A stretch of 64,000 nt of DNA, from assembly GCA_013407085.1 (NCBI GenBank), contig JACCGJ010023620.1, forward strand, positions 1 to 64,000, written 5' to 3'. The notes beneath the pieces were generated by a model, which saw nothing but the letters and a program-made list of their open reading frames with translations, made no database searches and was not told the origin of the DNA. The DNA comes from Atriophallophorus winterbourni (Eukaryota; Platyhelminthes; Trematoda; Plagiorchiida; Microphallidae). How positions within the stretch are numbered: the stretch's first letter is position 1; each line of letters begins with the position of its first letter. A program made the translations under genes and the position numbers. Positions 44,064 through 55,809 of the stretch are shown piece by piece.

Positions 44064-44480
44064 CTAGATTATGGATATTTCTACCGCATGCACCTTATTG
44101 ACCGCCTTGGCAATTTCGACCGCCTCCGCATGTAAACGTTCGCTATACGGTTTTATACCGCATCTTAATATTTCCACATTGTCTAGATCGACGCTGTGGC
44201 CGTATCTAAAACGTGCTCCGCCAATCGGAATCACGAATAAGGGATTGATAATCCCTCGCATCCCGGCGCTGTTTCCGGACACGCTTTCAGTGTTCTTCGA
44301 TTCTAGTGTGAATTTCTCTGGAAGACTGCCATATGTAAACACCCGAACAGTGCTTACAGTTGATTTTGTAGATGCTGTTCGTGACGCTAGATAAAGGTGT
44401 CTTTTCCTCGGGGCGCATCAGAACCAAACGGATAATTTTCCCTTTCTTATTAGTCACACGTATGGCCGTCTGGTTCAAGA
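44064..44480 (-). pseudogene. Penelope-like element fragment with GIY-YIG endonuclease
   Basis: On the minus strand the frame at 44478-44287 ends NSIYKINCKHCSGVYIWQSS, REIHTRIEEH. This matches the GIY-YIG nuclease of Penelope-like elements, where the pattern is YKIxCxxCxxxYIGQTxRxLxxRxxEH; Gly in YIG is Trp here. A frameshift near 44290 leads to the next frame, which reads YGHSVDLDNVEILRCG and KPYSERLHAEAVEIAKAVNK, the usual second half of the domain with the Glu in RLxxEAxEI. No RT is left upstream. The protein would nick target DNA during insertion. Confidence 0.75.
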
Positions 44481-45299
44481 TTCTACGTATCGCTTCAGAT
44501 GTACATTTTACGTAAGATATACAAACTGTATCTCGCCAATCTCTGATTTTTATGACGAGCTTTTGTTACAGAAGTGAAACGATACCCAAAAACTACTCTA
44601 ACCGATTCCACTCAAATTTCTCATCATTATGAATACACGATCGGTCCCAAGCATATTCCAATCGATTGCAGACCTAATCTTACTTTACATAACATTCCAT
44701 ACCCCGAACCATCCCAAACATATTCCGATCGATTGCTGAACACTATGATGGTCCTATTTGTAGTCTGTTACGATCACCTAAATGCTTTCAGTATTCACTA
44801 TTAGTTAATACTCTGATTAATAATTGTTTATGTTCAGAAAATCGAACATTTTGCAACCTCGCAGGATTACGGCTTTTGAATACACCGGGACGACACGATA
44901 ATATTTCTCGCATAAGCCTGACAGCACTTTCAGGTAAATCATAATTCGTGTTTATGAAAAGAAAGTTTGCGATGAATTGATTAGAGCATATTTTTGGTAG
45001 CATTTCGCTTCTGACACAGAAGTTTCGTAAAAATCTTTGGTGTCAGCACGAACAGGGTTCAGGTTTCAATTGCAATTACCTGATCAAACCTACATTACCT
45101 AAGGTAGACAGGCTAGATCAAGGCAAATTTATCCGCCCATTACGTGTGTTAAACCCCGAATTGATTATTTTTATAATGCACGTGCTAATAACGTCCGCGT
45201 AATCTGTGTGCACCCACGGTAATCGTTGCAAGCTGCATCTTGTATAATCACTTAATTGCTTTGTCAGTGCATGTGTGAACAATGTCCACTGACCGATAA
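44481..45299. other. No gene recognised
   Basis: A short repeat is visible: CATATTCCAATCGATTGCAG (44657-44676) and CATATTCCGATCGATTGCTG (44720-44739), about 63 bases apart. Otherwise nothing identified. Confidence 0.4.
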
Positions 45300-45302
45300 G
45301 GC

Positions 45303-48300
45303 TACTTGCTTTGACGTCAAACGGTTTATTGGCATTGATTTGCTGTTGAAATGTAGTGCATTCCTAAGGAATTATCGCCCATTCAGTTATCATGAAGTCT
45401 TTAATTTTGTTTTAGTATTTGACATGATTTTAGCATTCATGGTGCTGGTTGAAATACATAGACTTGTTTGATAATTATCAGAATACTTGTTTGTAACAAT
45501 AACCAAGCTTATTTTCGAATTGCATGAGGATTCACGAATGGCGATGTCGCTCACACCGGACTCGTTTGAACGTTAGAAGTTGCGTCATTCCAGTCGGCTG
45601 CATCTTCAAACTCGCGCGTTTCAGCTCATAACATTCAGAGGTGAGTTCTTGCTTACATAATCAAAAACGTCATACGGTTCATTTGCATTCATTTGACGTT
45701 GAAATATAGTGCATTTCTAATGTATTATTGCACATTCAGTTGACATGAAGACTTTATGTTTGTCTTAGTACTTGATATGCTTTTATCATTCATGATGCTG
45801 TTTGACATACATACATTTCTTTGATAATTATCACAATCCTTGTTTGTAACACTGGCCAAGATTACATTCGAATAGCATGAGAATTCACGAATGGCAATAT
45901 TGTTCAGACCTCACTCGTGTAAACGTTGGGAATTGCGTCTTTCCAGTCTGTGGCATCTTCAAACCCGCGAGTTTAAGCTTGAAATATTCAACGGTGACTT
46001 CTTGCTTACATCATCAAAAACGTCAAAGAGTTTATTGGCATTGATTTGCTGTTAAAGTCTAGAGCATTCCTAAGGAATTATCGCCTATTCAGTTAACATG
46101 AAGTCTTCAATTTTGTTTTAGTATTTGACATGATTTTAGCATTCTTGGTGCTGGTATAAATACATAGACTTGTTTGATAATCATCAGAATACTTGTTTGT
46201 AACAATAACCAAGCTTATTTTCGAATTGCATGAGGATTCACGAATAGCGATATTGCTCACACCGGACTAATTTAAACGTTAGGATTTGCGTCATTCCAGT
46301 CGGCTGCATCTTCAAACTCGCGCGTTTCAGCTTATAACATTCAGAGGTGAGTTCTTGCTTACATCATCAGAAACGTCATACGGTTTATTTGCATTCATTT
46401 GACGTTAAAGTATAGTGCATTTCTAATGTATTATTGCCCATTCAGTTAACATGAAGACTTTATATTTGTTTTAGTACTTGATATGCTTTTATCATTCATG
46501 ATGCTGTTTGACATACATACATTTCTTTGATAATTATCAGAATACTTGTTTGTAACACTGGCCAAGATTACATTCGAATGGCATGAGAATTCACGAATGG
46601 CGATATTGTTCTGACCTCACTCGTGTAAAAGTTGCGAATTGCGTCTTTCCAGTCTGTGGCATCTTCAAACTCGCGAGTTTAAGCTTGAAATATTCAACGG
46701 TGACTTCTTGCTTACATCATCAAAAACGTCAAACGGTTTATTGGCATTGATTTCCTGTTAAAGTCTAGAGCATTCCTAAGGAATTATCGCCCATTCAGTT
46801 AACATGAATCTTTAATTTTGTTTCAGTATTTGACATGATTTTATCATTCATGGTGCTGGTTGAAATACATAGACTTGTTTGATAATTATCAGAATACTTG
46901 TTTGCAACAATAACCAAGCTTATTTTCGAATTGCATGAGAATTCACGAATGGCGATATTGCTCACACCGGACTCGTTTAAACGTTAGGATTTGCGTCATT
47001 CCAGTCGGCTGCATCTTCAAACTCGCACGTTTCAACTTATAACATTCAGAATTGAGTTCTTGCTTACATCATCAAAAATGTCATACGGTTAATTTGCATT
47101 CATTTAACGTTAAAGTATAGTGCATTCCTGATGTATTATTGCCCATTCAGTTAACATGAAGACTTTATATTTGTCTTAGTACTTGATATGCTTTTATCAT
47201 TCATGATGCTGTTTGACATACATACATTTCTTTGATAGTTATCAGAATACTTGTTTGTAACACTGGTCAAGTTTACATTCGAATAGCATGAGAATTCACG
47301 AATTGTAATATCGTTCAGACTTCACTCGTGTAAACTTTGGGAATTGCGTCTTTCCAGTCTGTGGCATCTTCAAACTCGCGAGTTTAAGGTTGAAATATTC
47401 AACGGTGACTTCTTGCTTACATCATCAAAAACGTTAAACGGTTTTTTGGCATTGATTTGCTGTTAGAGTGTAGTGCATTCCTGAGGAATTATCTCACATT
47501 CAGTTAACATGAAGTCTTTATTTTTGTTTCAGTATTTAACATGATTTTAGCATTCATGATGCTGTTTGACATACATACATTTCTTTGATAATCATCAGAA
47601 TACTTGTTTGTAACACTGGCCAAGATTACATTCGAATAGCATGAGAATTCACGAATTGTAATACCGTTCAGACTTCACTCGTGTAAATTTTGGGAATTGC
47701 GTCTTTCCAGTCTGTGGCATCTTCAAACTCGCGAGTTTAAGCTTGAAATATTCAACGGTGACTTCTTGCCCTCATCATCAAAAACGTCAAACGGTTTATT
47801 GGCATTGATTTGCTGTTAAAGTCTAGTGCATTCCTAAGGAATTATCGCCCATTCAGTTAACATGAAGTCTTTAATTTTGTTTCAGTATTCGACATGATTT
47901 TAGCATTCATGGTGCTGGTTGAAATACATAGACTTGTTAGATAATTATCAGAATACTTGTTCGTAACAATAACCAAGCTTATTTTCGAATTGCATGAGAA
48001 TTCACGAATGGCGGTATTGCTTACAGCGGACTCGTTTAAACGTTGGGATTTGCGTCATTCTAGTCGGCTGCATCTTCAAACTCGCGCGTTTTAACTTATG
48101 ACATCCAGAGGTGAGTTCTTGCTTACATCATCAAAAACGTCATACGATTTATTTGCATTCATTTAACGTCAAAGTATAGTGCATTCCTGATGTATTATTG
48201 CCCATTCAGTTAACATGAAGACTTTATATTTGTCTTAGTACTTGATATGCTTTTATCATTCATGATGCTGTTTGACATACATACATTTCTTTGATAATTA

Positions 48301-49987
48301 TCAGGATACTTGTTTGTAACACTGGCCAAGATTACATTCGAATAGCATGAGAATTCACGAATTGTAATATCGTTCAGACTTCACTCGTGTAAACTTTGGG
48401 AATTGCGTCTTTCCAGTCTGTGGCATCTTCAAACTCGCGAGTTTAATCTTGAAATATTCAACGGTGACTTCTTGCCCTCATCATCAAAAACGTCAAACGG
48501 TTTATTGGCATTGATTTGCTGTTTAAGTCTAGTGCATTCCTGAGGAATTATCGCCCATTCAGTTAACATGAAGTCTTTAATTTTGTTTCAGTATTCGACA
48601 TGATTTTAGCATTCATGATGCTGTTTGACATACATACATTTCTTTGATAATTATCAGAATACTTGTTTGTAACACTGGCCAAGATTACATTCGAATAGCA
48701 TGAGAATTCACGAATTGTAATATCGTTCAGACTTCACTCGTGTAAACTTTGGGAATTGCGTCTTTCCAGTCTGTGGCATCTTCAAACTCGCGAGTTTAAG
48801 CTTGAAATATTCAACGGTGACTTCTTGCCCTCATCATCAAAAACGTCAAACAGTTTATTGGCATTGATTTGCTGTTAAAGTCTAGTGCATTCCTAAGGAA
48901 TTATCGCCCATTCAGTTAACATGAAGTCTTTAATTTTGTTTCAGTATTCGACATTATTTTAGCATTCATGGTGCTGGTTGAAATACATAGACTTGTTTGA
49001 TAATTATCGGAATACTTGTTTGTAACAATAACCAAGCTTATTTTCGAATTGCATGAGAATTCACGAATAGCGATATTGCGCACACCGGACTCGTTTAAAC
49101 GTTAGGATTTGCGTCATTTCAGTCGGCTGCATCTTCAAACTCGCGGGTTTCAGCTTATAACATCCAGAGGTGAGTTCTTGCTTACATCATCAAAAACGTC
49201 ATACTGTTTATTTGTATTCATTCAACGTTAAAGTATAGTGCATTTCTAATGTATTATTGCCCATTCAGTTAACATGAAGACTTTATATTTGTATTAGCTC
49301 TAGATATGCTGTTATCATTCATGATGCTGTTTGACATACATACATTTCTTTGATGATTATCAGAATACTTGTTTGTAACACTGGCCAAGATTACATTCGA
49401 ATAGCATGAGAATTCACGAATTGTAATATCGTTCAGACTTCACTCGTGTAAACGTTGGGAATTGCGTCTTTCCAGTCTGTGGCATCTTCAAACTCGCGAG
49501 TTTAAGCTTGAAATATTCAACGGTGACTTCTTGCTTACATCATCAGAAACGTCAAACAGTTTATTGGCATTGATTTGCTGTTAAAGTCTAGTGCATTCCT
49601 AAGGAATTATCGCCCATTCAGTTAACATGAAGTCTTTAATTCTGTTTCAGTATTTGACATGATTTTGGCATTTATGGTGCTGGTTGAAATACACAGACTT
49701 GTTTGATAATTATCAGAATACTTGTTTGTACCAATAACCAAGCTTATTTTCGAATTGCATGAGAATTCACGAATGGCGATGTTGCTCACACCGGACTCGT
49801 TTAAACGTTAGGATTTGCGTCATTCCAGTCGGCTGCATCTTCAAACTCGCGCGTTTCAGCTTATAACATTCAGAGGTGAGTTCTTGCTTACATCATCAAA
49901 AACGTCATACGGTTTGTTTGCATTCATTTGACGTTACAATGTAGTGCATTTCTAATGTATTATTGCCCATTCAGTTAACATGAAGAC
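45303..49987 (+). repeat. Satellite 1: 353-bp tandem repeat with alternating monomer types
   Basis: The anchor CATTCAGTTAACATGAA (or close variants) recurs at 45380, 45733, 46085, 46439, 46792, 47144, 47498, 47850, 48203, 48556, 48909, 49262, 49615 and 49968, with spacing 352-354. Two monomer types alternate. Type A has GGTGCTGGTTGAAATACATAG and AATAACCAAGCTTATTTTCG. Type B has GATGCTGTTTGACATACATA and ACTGGCCAAGATTACATTCG. Monomers at 47498 and 48556 start as A and switch to B at the same place. Small open frames in it are repeat shadows. Confidence 0.97.
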
Positions 49988-52024
49988 TGCAAGAACTGCA
50001 AGAACTCACCGTTGAACGTTTCAGCTGAAACGCGCGAGTTGGAAGATCAGCAGACTGGAATGACGTAACTACTAACGTTTGAATGAGTCATGTCTGAACA
50101 ATATCGTCATTCGTGAATTCCAATGCAATTGCAAAATAATCTCGGTTAGTTTTACAACCAAGTAATCTGATGATTGTCAAACAAGTCTATGTATTTCAAC
50201 CAGCACCATGAATTCCAAAGTCTTATCAAAAACAAAAATGAAGTCTTCATTTTAACTGAATGGGCAATAATACATTAGGAATGCACTATACTTCAACATC
50301 AAATCAATGCCAATGAACCGTATGACGTTTTTGATGATGTAAGCAAAAACTCACCGTTGAATGTTTCAAGCTGAAACGCGCGAGTTTGAAGATGCAGCAG
50401 ACGGAATGACGCAACTCCTAACGTTTAAACATGTCCGGTGTGGGCAATATCGCCATTCGAGAATTCTCATGCATTTCTAAAATAATCTTGGTCAGTTGTT
50501 AAAAAAACGTATTCTGATAATTATCAAAGATATGTATGTATTTGAACCAGCACCATGAATAATAATATCATATCAAATACTACGACAAAAATAAAGTCTT
50601 CATGTTAACTGAATGGGCGATAATACATTACGATTGCACTATACTTTGCCATCAATTCAATGCATATAAACCGTATGACGTTTTCGATGATGTAAAAAAG
50701 AACTCACCGTTGAATGACTGAAGCAGAAACGCGCGACTTCTAAGGTGCAGCAGACTGAAATGACGCAACTCCTTATGTTTAAACGAGTCCGGTGTGAGCA
50801 ATATCGCCGTTCGTGAATTCTCATGCAATTCGAAAATAAACTGGGTCTGTTGTTACAAAAACGTATTCTGTAAATTATCAAAGATATGTATGTATTTGAA
50901 CCAGCAACATGAATAATAATATCAAATCAGATACTACGACAAATATAAAGTCCTCATGTTAACTGAATGGGCGAAAATACATTAGGAATACACTATACTT
51001 TAACATCAAATCAATGCAAATAAACCGTATGACGTTGTTGATAATGTAAGCAAGGACTCATCGTTGAATGTTTCAAGCTGAAACGCGCGAGTTTGAAGCT
51101 GCAGCAGACTGAAATGACGCATCTCCTTATGTTTAAACGAGTCCGGTGTGAGCAATATCGCCATTGGTGAATTCCCATGCAATTCAAAAATAATCTTGGT
51201 CAGTTGTTAAAAAAGGTATTCTGATAATTATCAAAGATATGTATGTATTTGAACCAGTACCATGAATAATAATATCATATCAAATACAACGACAAAAATA
51301 AAGTCTTCATGTTAACTGAATGGGCGATAATACATTAGGATTGCACTATACTTTGCCATCAATTCGATGCAAATAAACCGTATGACGTTTTTGATGATGT
51401 AAGAAAGAACTGACAGTTGAATGATTGAAGCAGAAACGCGCGGTTTTCAAGATGCAGCAGACTGAAATGACGCAACTCCTTATGTTTAAACGAGTCTGGT
51501 ATGAGCAATATCGCCATTGGTGAATTCTCATGCAATTCGAAAATAATCTTGGTCTGTTGTTACAAAAACGTATTCTGAATAATAATATCATATCAAATAC
51601 TACGACAAATATAAAGTCTATATGTTAACTAATTGGGCGATAAAACATTAGGAATGCACTATACTTCAACATCAATTCAATGCTAATAAAGCGTTTGATC
51701 TTATTGATGATGTAAGCAAGAACTCACCGTTGAATGTTTCAAGCTGAAACGCGCGACTTTGAAGATGCACCAGACTGAAATGACGCAACTCCTAACGAAC
51801 CATCTGTGAACAATATCGCCATTCGTGAATTCTCATGTAATTCGAAAATAATCTTGGTCAGTTGTTACAAAAACGTATTCTGATAATAATCAAAGATATG
51901 TATGTATTTTAACGAGCACCAAGAATGCTAAAATCATATCAAATACTAAGACAAAAATAAAGTCTTCATGTTAACTGAATGGGCTATAATACATTAGAAA
52001 TCCACTATACTTTAACATCAAATC
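49988..52024 (-). repeat. Satellite 1, inverted block
   Basis: From about 49988 the same repeat runs in the opposite orientation. The inverted anchor (AACTGAATGGG or variants) lies at 50254, 50607, 50961, 51314, 51627 and 51973. The spacing is 353, 354, 353, 313 and 346, with a deletion near 51570. Divergence from consensus is higher than in the direct block. Confidence 0.93.
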
Positions 52025-53420
52025 AATGAATGATAGCGTTATTACCATTGCTATCAAAAGTAATGAAGTCCATAATAGCTGATGCCTTACGGAATCACTT
52101 CGAGATTAATAATTTAATCTCCGAGGCACAGCATGGATTCAGGAAAAAACGATCCTGTCTGACAAACTTGCTATTAGCTAAAGAATCTTGGTCTGAGCTA
52201 CTGGATGCCGGCCACTCCGTGGACGTAATCTATATCGATTTCTCAAAAGCCTTCGATCTTGTGAATCACGAAATACTTTCGTCGAAACCACTCACCTACG
52301 GAGTACAGGGTTAACCCCATGCATGGGTTAAAGAATGGTTGATATCTCGTGAGATGTACGTGAAAGTCAAGACCGAACTATCCGAGTCGATTAAAGTTGC
52401 CCGTGGTGTCCCACAAGGATCAGTTCTCGGACCGCTTCTGTTTTTATTATATATAAACGACTTGCCTACTGTATTACAGTCGTCCGTGCTTATTTTCGCT
52501 GATGACGCAAAGCTTTGGCGCAAGATAGACTCCACAGACGACACACAGAACCTGCAACGGGATCTCGATATGATTCACACTTGGTCCATAGACAACGAAA
52601 TGCCCCTGAATGCTTCGAAATGCAGCCTATTGTCTCTCAACAGCAAGTCGAGCAAAGAATATTATCTTGGTCGCACTGTTATTAAACCCGCCTCCTCCGA
52701 AAAAGATTTAGGTGTGATTATCCAATCAGACTTAGGAAACTCAATGCAATGTCGACTGGCTGCCTGCAAAGCTGAAAACAACTTGGGTCTCCTTAAAAGA
52801 GTCCTAGGTTCGTTTGACCCCAATATTGCCTGCAAATTGATTTCAACGTACATCCGTCCTCATGTTGAATATGCTATACCGGCATGGGATCCTTGGTTGA
52901 AAAAAGATATTCTGCTATTAGAAACTCCACAGCGCAGAGCGACAAAACTCGTCCTGGGACTATCAAATTATCCATACGAAACGCGACTTAAATTATTGAA
53001 TTTGCATTCGGCTGAATACAGACGGAAACGAGGAGCACTTATATTCATTTGGACAGTGCTTAATCAAACAAATCATCCTTGCGGTCATTTGTTTCATCTT
53101 TCCCATAACACACATCTGCGAGGTCACCAATTAAAACTTTACCAACAGCATAGCAGGTTAACTGCCGCAAATATGCATTTTCCGTTCGCAATGTGCAACT
53201 GTGGAACAGTTTACCTACTCATGTGGTACAATCTGGAACTGTTGAAGTTTTCAAAAAATCACTAGATATCCACATGGGAAAGTATGTTTTTTATGTTTGA
53301 AAATAATCTAACAATATTTTGATATTTTTTACCATCCGACCCGATGTACATTTTTGTGGGTCATGTAAAGCATAGCTTTTTACCTGCATATAATCTATGA
53401 ATAAATCTATGAATGAATGA
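52025..53420 (+). mobile_element. CR1-like retrotransposon (family 4), 5'-truncated, inserted in satellite 1
   Basis: It is flanked on both sides by inverted-orientation satellite 1. Coding starts at the RT (ALLPLLSKVMKSI) and ends with a 3' UTR and AATAAATCTATGAATGAATG tail. AATGAATGA occurs at both junctions (52025-52033 and 53412-53420), a possible target duplication partly overlapping the tail. The 12940-13235 fragment is the same family. Confidence 0.85.
52030..53300 (+). pseudogene. CR1-like reverse transcriptase (5'-truncated), nearly open
   Basis: Blocks in one frame: AQHGFRKKRSCLTNLLLA, VIYIDFSKAFDLVNHE, then a TAA at 52312-52314, then in the same frame WLISREMYVKVKT, GVPQGSVLGPLLFLLYIN, the active site LIFADDAKLWRK, SSEKDLGVIIQSD, RPHVEYAIPAWDPWLKKD and TPQRRATKLVLGLSNYP. 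A frameshift near 53185 separates the final QLWNSLPTHVVQSGTVEVF stretch, which ends at about 53298. Only one nonsense codon and one frameshift are seen, so the copy is relatively young. Endonuclease and ORF1 are absent because of 5' truncation. Confidence 0.83.
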
Positions 53421-53669
53421 ACCGTTTCACGTTTTTGATGATGTAAGCAAGAACTCACCGTTGAATGTGTCAAGCTGAAACGCGCGAGTTTGAAGATGCA
53501 GCAGACTGGAATGACGCAACTCTCAACGTTTAAACGAGTCAGGTCTGAACAATATCGCATTCGTGAATTCTCATGCAATTCGAAAATAATCTTCGTCAGT
53601 GGTACAAAAATGTAATCTGAAGATTATCAAACAAATCTTTTCATTTAAAACAGCACCATGAATCCTAAA
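53421..53669 (-). repeat. Satellite 1, inverted block between insertions
   Basis: Resumes the 353-bp repeat in inverted orientation (GTTTTTGATGATGTAAGCAA, CGTTTAAACGAGTC, TTCTCATGCAATTCG) up to GAATCCTAAAG, where the next insertion starts. Confidence 0.88.
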
Positions 53670-54337
53670 GGCTACCGTACGATCAGTTCTACTGTATGGC
53701 TGCGAAAGGTGCGACAAGCCGATACTCAACGATTATCGACGATTGATCCTCGTTGCCTGCGGAGTATAGCTCGTTTAGGCTGGCAACGGAAAGTCAAAAA
53801 TGATGACGTCAGAAGGGCAGTTCTCGGCGATCGCTCTGTGCTACTTTCCGATCATATATCCATGTGCCAGCTGAGATGGCTGGGGCACGTTCTTCGTATG
53901 GATGAGCGAGGCCTTCCTCGCCTAGCTCTATTTGCTCTCACTGGACCTGATTGGAAACGTTGCCGTGGCGGACAAAGGAATACCTGGCGGAAGACCCTCA
54001 AGCGTCTAACAGCTCCACTAGCCATCGTGGGAACATAGCGCTTACCCAGGTGGGGTCCGAGGGACCGTAAGATATGTGGCTGATAACACTCAGTGTGATG
54101 GCAAAAGAAACAAGTGGCGAGAATCCTGCCGTGCTTGTGTTCCCGTTTATCAGTGACCCCCCTCCCTTATTCCAAAAAGACACAAAAAGATTAAAAACGG
54201 CATGTGTAAACAGACAGACAAAAAATCCCCCCTTTTTTCATTTTTTCTTTCATCACGTAACTTTTTCATGATATACTTGTTGGCACATCGTCTATAAAGA
54301 CTTGTGTGATAGTAATAATAATAATAAATAATAAAAG
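53670..54337 (+). mobile_element. RTE-like retrotransposon 3' fragment inserted in satellite 1
   Basis: The frame open to 54038 reads RCLRSIARLGWQRKVKND, then MCQLRWLGHVLRMDERGLPR and GPDWKRCRGGQRNTWRK. The RLRWLGHVLRM block and the basic C-terminus are typical of RTE-type RT proteins. The 3' UTR ends in an ATAATAATAAATAATAAAAG tail at about 54311-54337. Satellite 1 continues in phase on the right (ATCAAATACTAAGACAAAAA), so this is a clean 5'-truncated insertion of about 670 bp. Confidence 0.8.
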
Positions 54338-54452
54338 AAAATCAAATACTAAGACAAAAATAAAGTCTTCGAGTTAACTGAATGTGAAATAATACATTAG
54401 GAATGCACTATACATTAACATCAAATCAGGGCCAATAAACTGTATGACATTG
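54338..54452 (-). repeat. Satellite 1, inverted block
   Basis: Continues the inverted satellite (AAAGTCTTCGAGTTAACTGA, GGAATGCACTATAC, CCAATAAACTGTATGACAT) between two insertions. Confidence 0.85.
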
Positions 54453-54692
54453 CACGGATGTGCAATCCTGCAGCATTTATGTGTTGTGCGACTAACATCG
54501 TGCTAAATTGATTGGCCAACGGTAGTGAGCTGCATGCTGAAACAAGCTGGAGTCTCCCTACCATTTCTATTTTTATTCCCCCCTCATATCTGTCTAGGCC
54601 TGGGCAACCTGACAGTATCTTAGCCCACGTGCAGTCTCTGACTGGGCGGCACTTTGCCTGGATCAGGCTTGTGCTTTCATACGTACGTACGT
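54453..54692. mobile_element. Unidentified 240-bp insertion in satellite 1
   Basis: Satellite sequence TGTATGACAT is interrupted and resumes ATTTTTGATAATGTAAGC. The insert starts TGCACGGATGTGCA (imperfect palindrome) and ends in ACGTACGTACGTAC, which could be a short tail. It has no coding frame and no A/B box that I can see. It is a candidate short non-autonomous retroelement. Confidence 0.55.
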
Positions 54693-54832
54693 ACATTTTT
54701 GATAATGTAAGCAAGAACGCTTTGTTGAATGTTTCAAGGTGAAACGCGCGAGTTTGAAGATGCAGCAGACTGAAATGACGCGACTCTTAACGTTTAAACG
54801 AGTCATGTGTGAGCAATATTGTGCATCTTGAC
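54693..54832 (-). repeat. Satellite 1, last inverted block
   Basis: Carries the satellite from ATTTTTGATAATGTAAGCAA through CGTTTAAACGAGTCATGTG to GAGCAATATT, then joins gypsy integrase sequence at 54833. Confidence 0.85.
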
Positions 54833-55809
54833 CTCGTCGTTTAATGCGATCATCGAACGAATTTTCATCTATCCTAACGGCGATCGGTCGCTTTGAAATA
54901 TGGCCGACTGCTTTTCCGATCAAAGACGACGTTCCGAGTCTGTAGCACGTGTCTTCGTCGAACACTGAATTGCCTATTTCGGCACACCATTTATCATCGC
55001 AACCGACCAGGACCATCGGTTTCAATCGACAATGTTCCGAGATTTGACTCTACAACTTGGCTGTCAGCAAATCCAAAAGACCGCCTACAACCCCAACGCG
55101 AATTAATTGCTTAATGGCGCCACACCGGCATGTCGAATGCACTTTAGCTGCTAAACTCAATCCTAAAAGATGCACTGAGAATTTATCACATCCTCTTCTT
55201 GGAATTCGTTCTACCATCTTAGAAGGCATTCAATGCTCAGCCACAGAGTTAGTTTGTGGCACTACCTTGTGTCTTCCCGGCGAACTCGTTGTGCCTTGCC
55301 AGTCTTTTCATTCTATATCAGATTACATAACTCGCTTGCGATCGTTTGTTTCGAAGTTGAATTATAGGACTCCACGACAGCGTCATGTCCACCAACAGAA
55401 ATCGCCTCATCGCGATACGTGTGATTTTCTTTTTATGCGACGTGTGTCCTGATGTGAACCACTTCAACCAAACTATCATAGACCACGCAGAGCTAATAGG
55501 CGTAAACACAAGCACGTCTTTCCGAACATGAATGGTCGACGCCTCACGGTTCCTATCGAACGTTTAAAACCAGCTTTCGTTGTGCTTAAGCCACCAAATC
55601 CATTAACACTGCTTTCGCCTCAATCACAACTGCCGTGTAATCCTCATGTGCCTACCACCTTTCTCGTTCATACAAGTGCATTCCAGTCCCGTTAAAACTC
55701 GAACAGATAGACAAGTGCGTTGACCCAACAGTCGAAAGAACAAAATATCACGACGTACGATCACGACTAACATCCACTTTGGGCATTCAAACGGTCAATT
55801 CTCTCATGA
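54833..55809 (+). pseudogene. Gypsy-type integrase C-part, unit 1
   Basis: Readable blocks, in shifting frames, are HWIAYFGTPFIIATDQDHRF (core with the second catalytic Asp region), FRDLTLQLG, then GIRSTILEGIQCSATELVCG, TTLCLPGELVVPCQSF and DYITRLRSFVSKL. The last blocks are characteristic of metazoan gypsy integrases (xAELVYGTTLRLPGE). A basic tail and an SIDRLKPA-like block (PIERLKPAFVVLKPP) close the pol protein. Stops and frameshifts exclude function. Confidence 0.75.

Noticed and set aside
45256..52000. Several open frames of 70-80 codons in the satellite
   Set aside because: They recur with the 353-bp period and end wherever a monomer mutates; no motif and no codon signal.
45303..54830. 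CRISPR-like array because of regular spacing
   Set aside because: The whole 353-bp unit is repeated with no unique spacers, and the DNA is eukaryotic.
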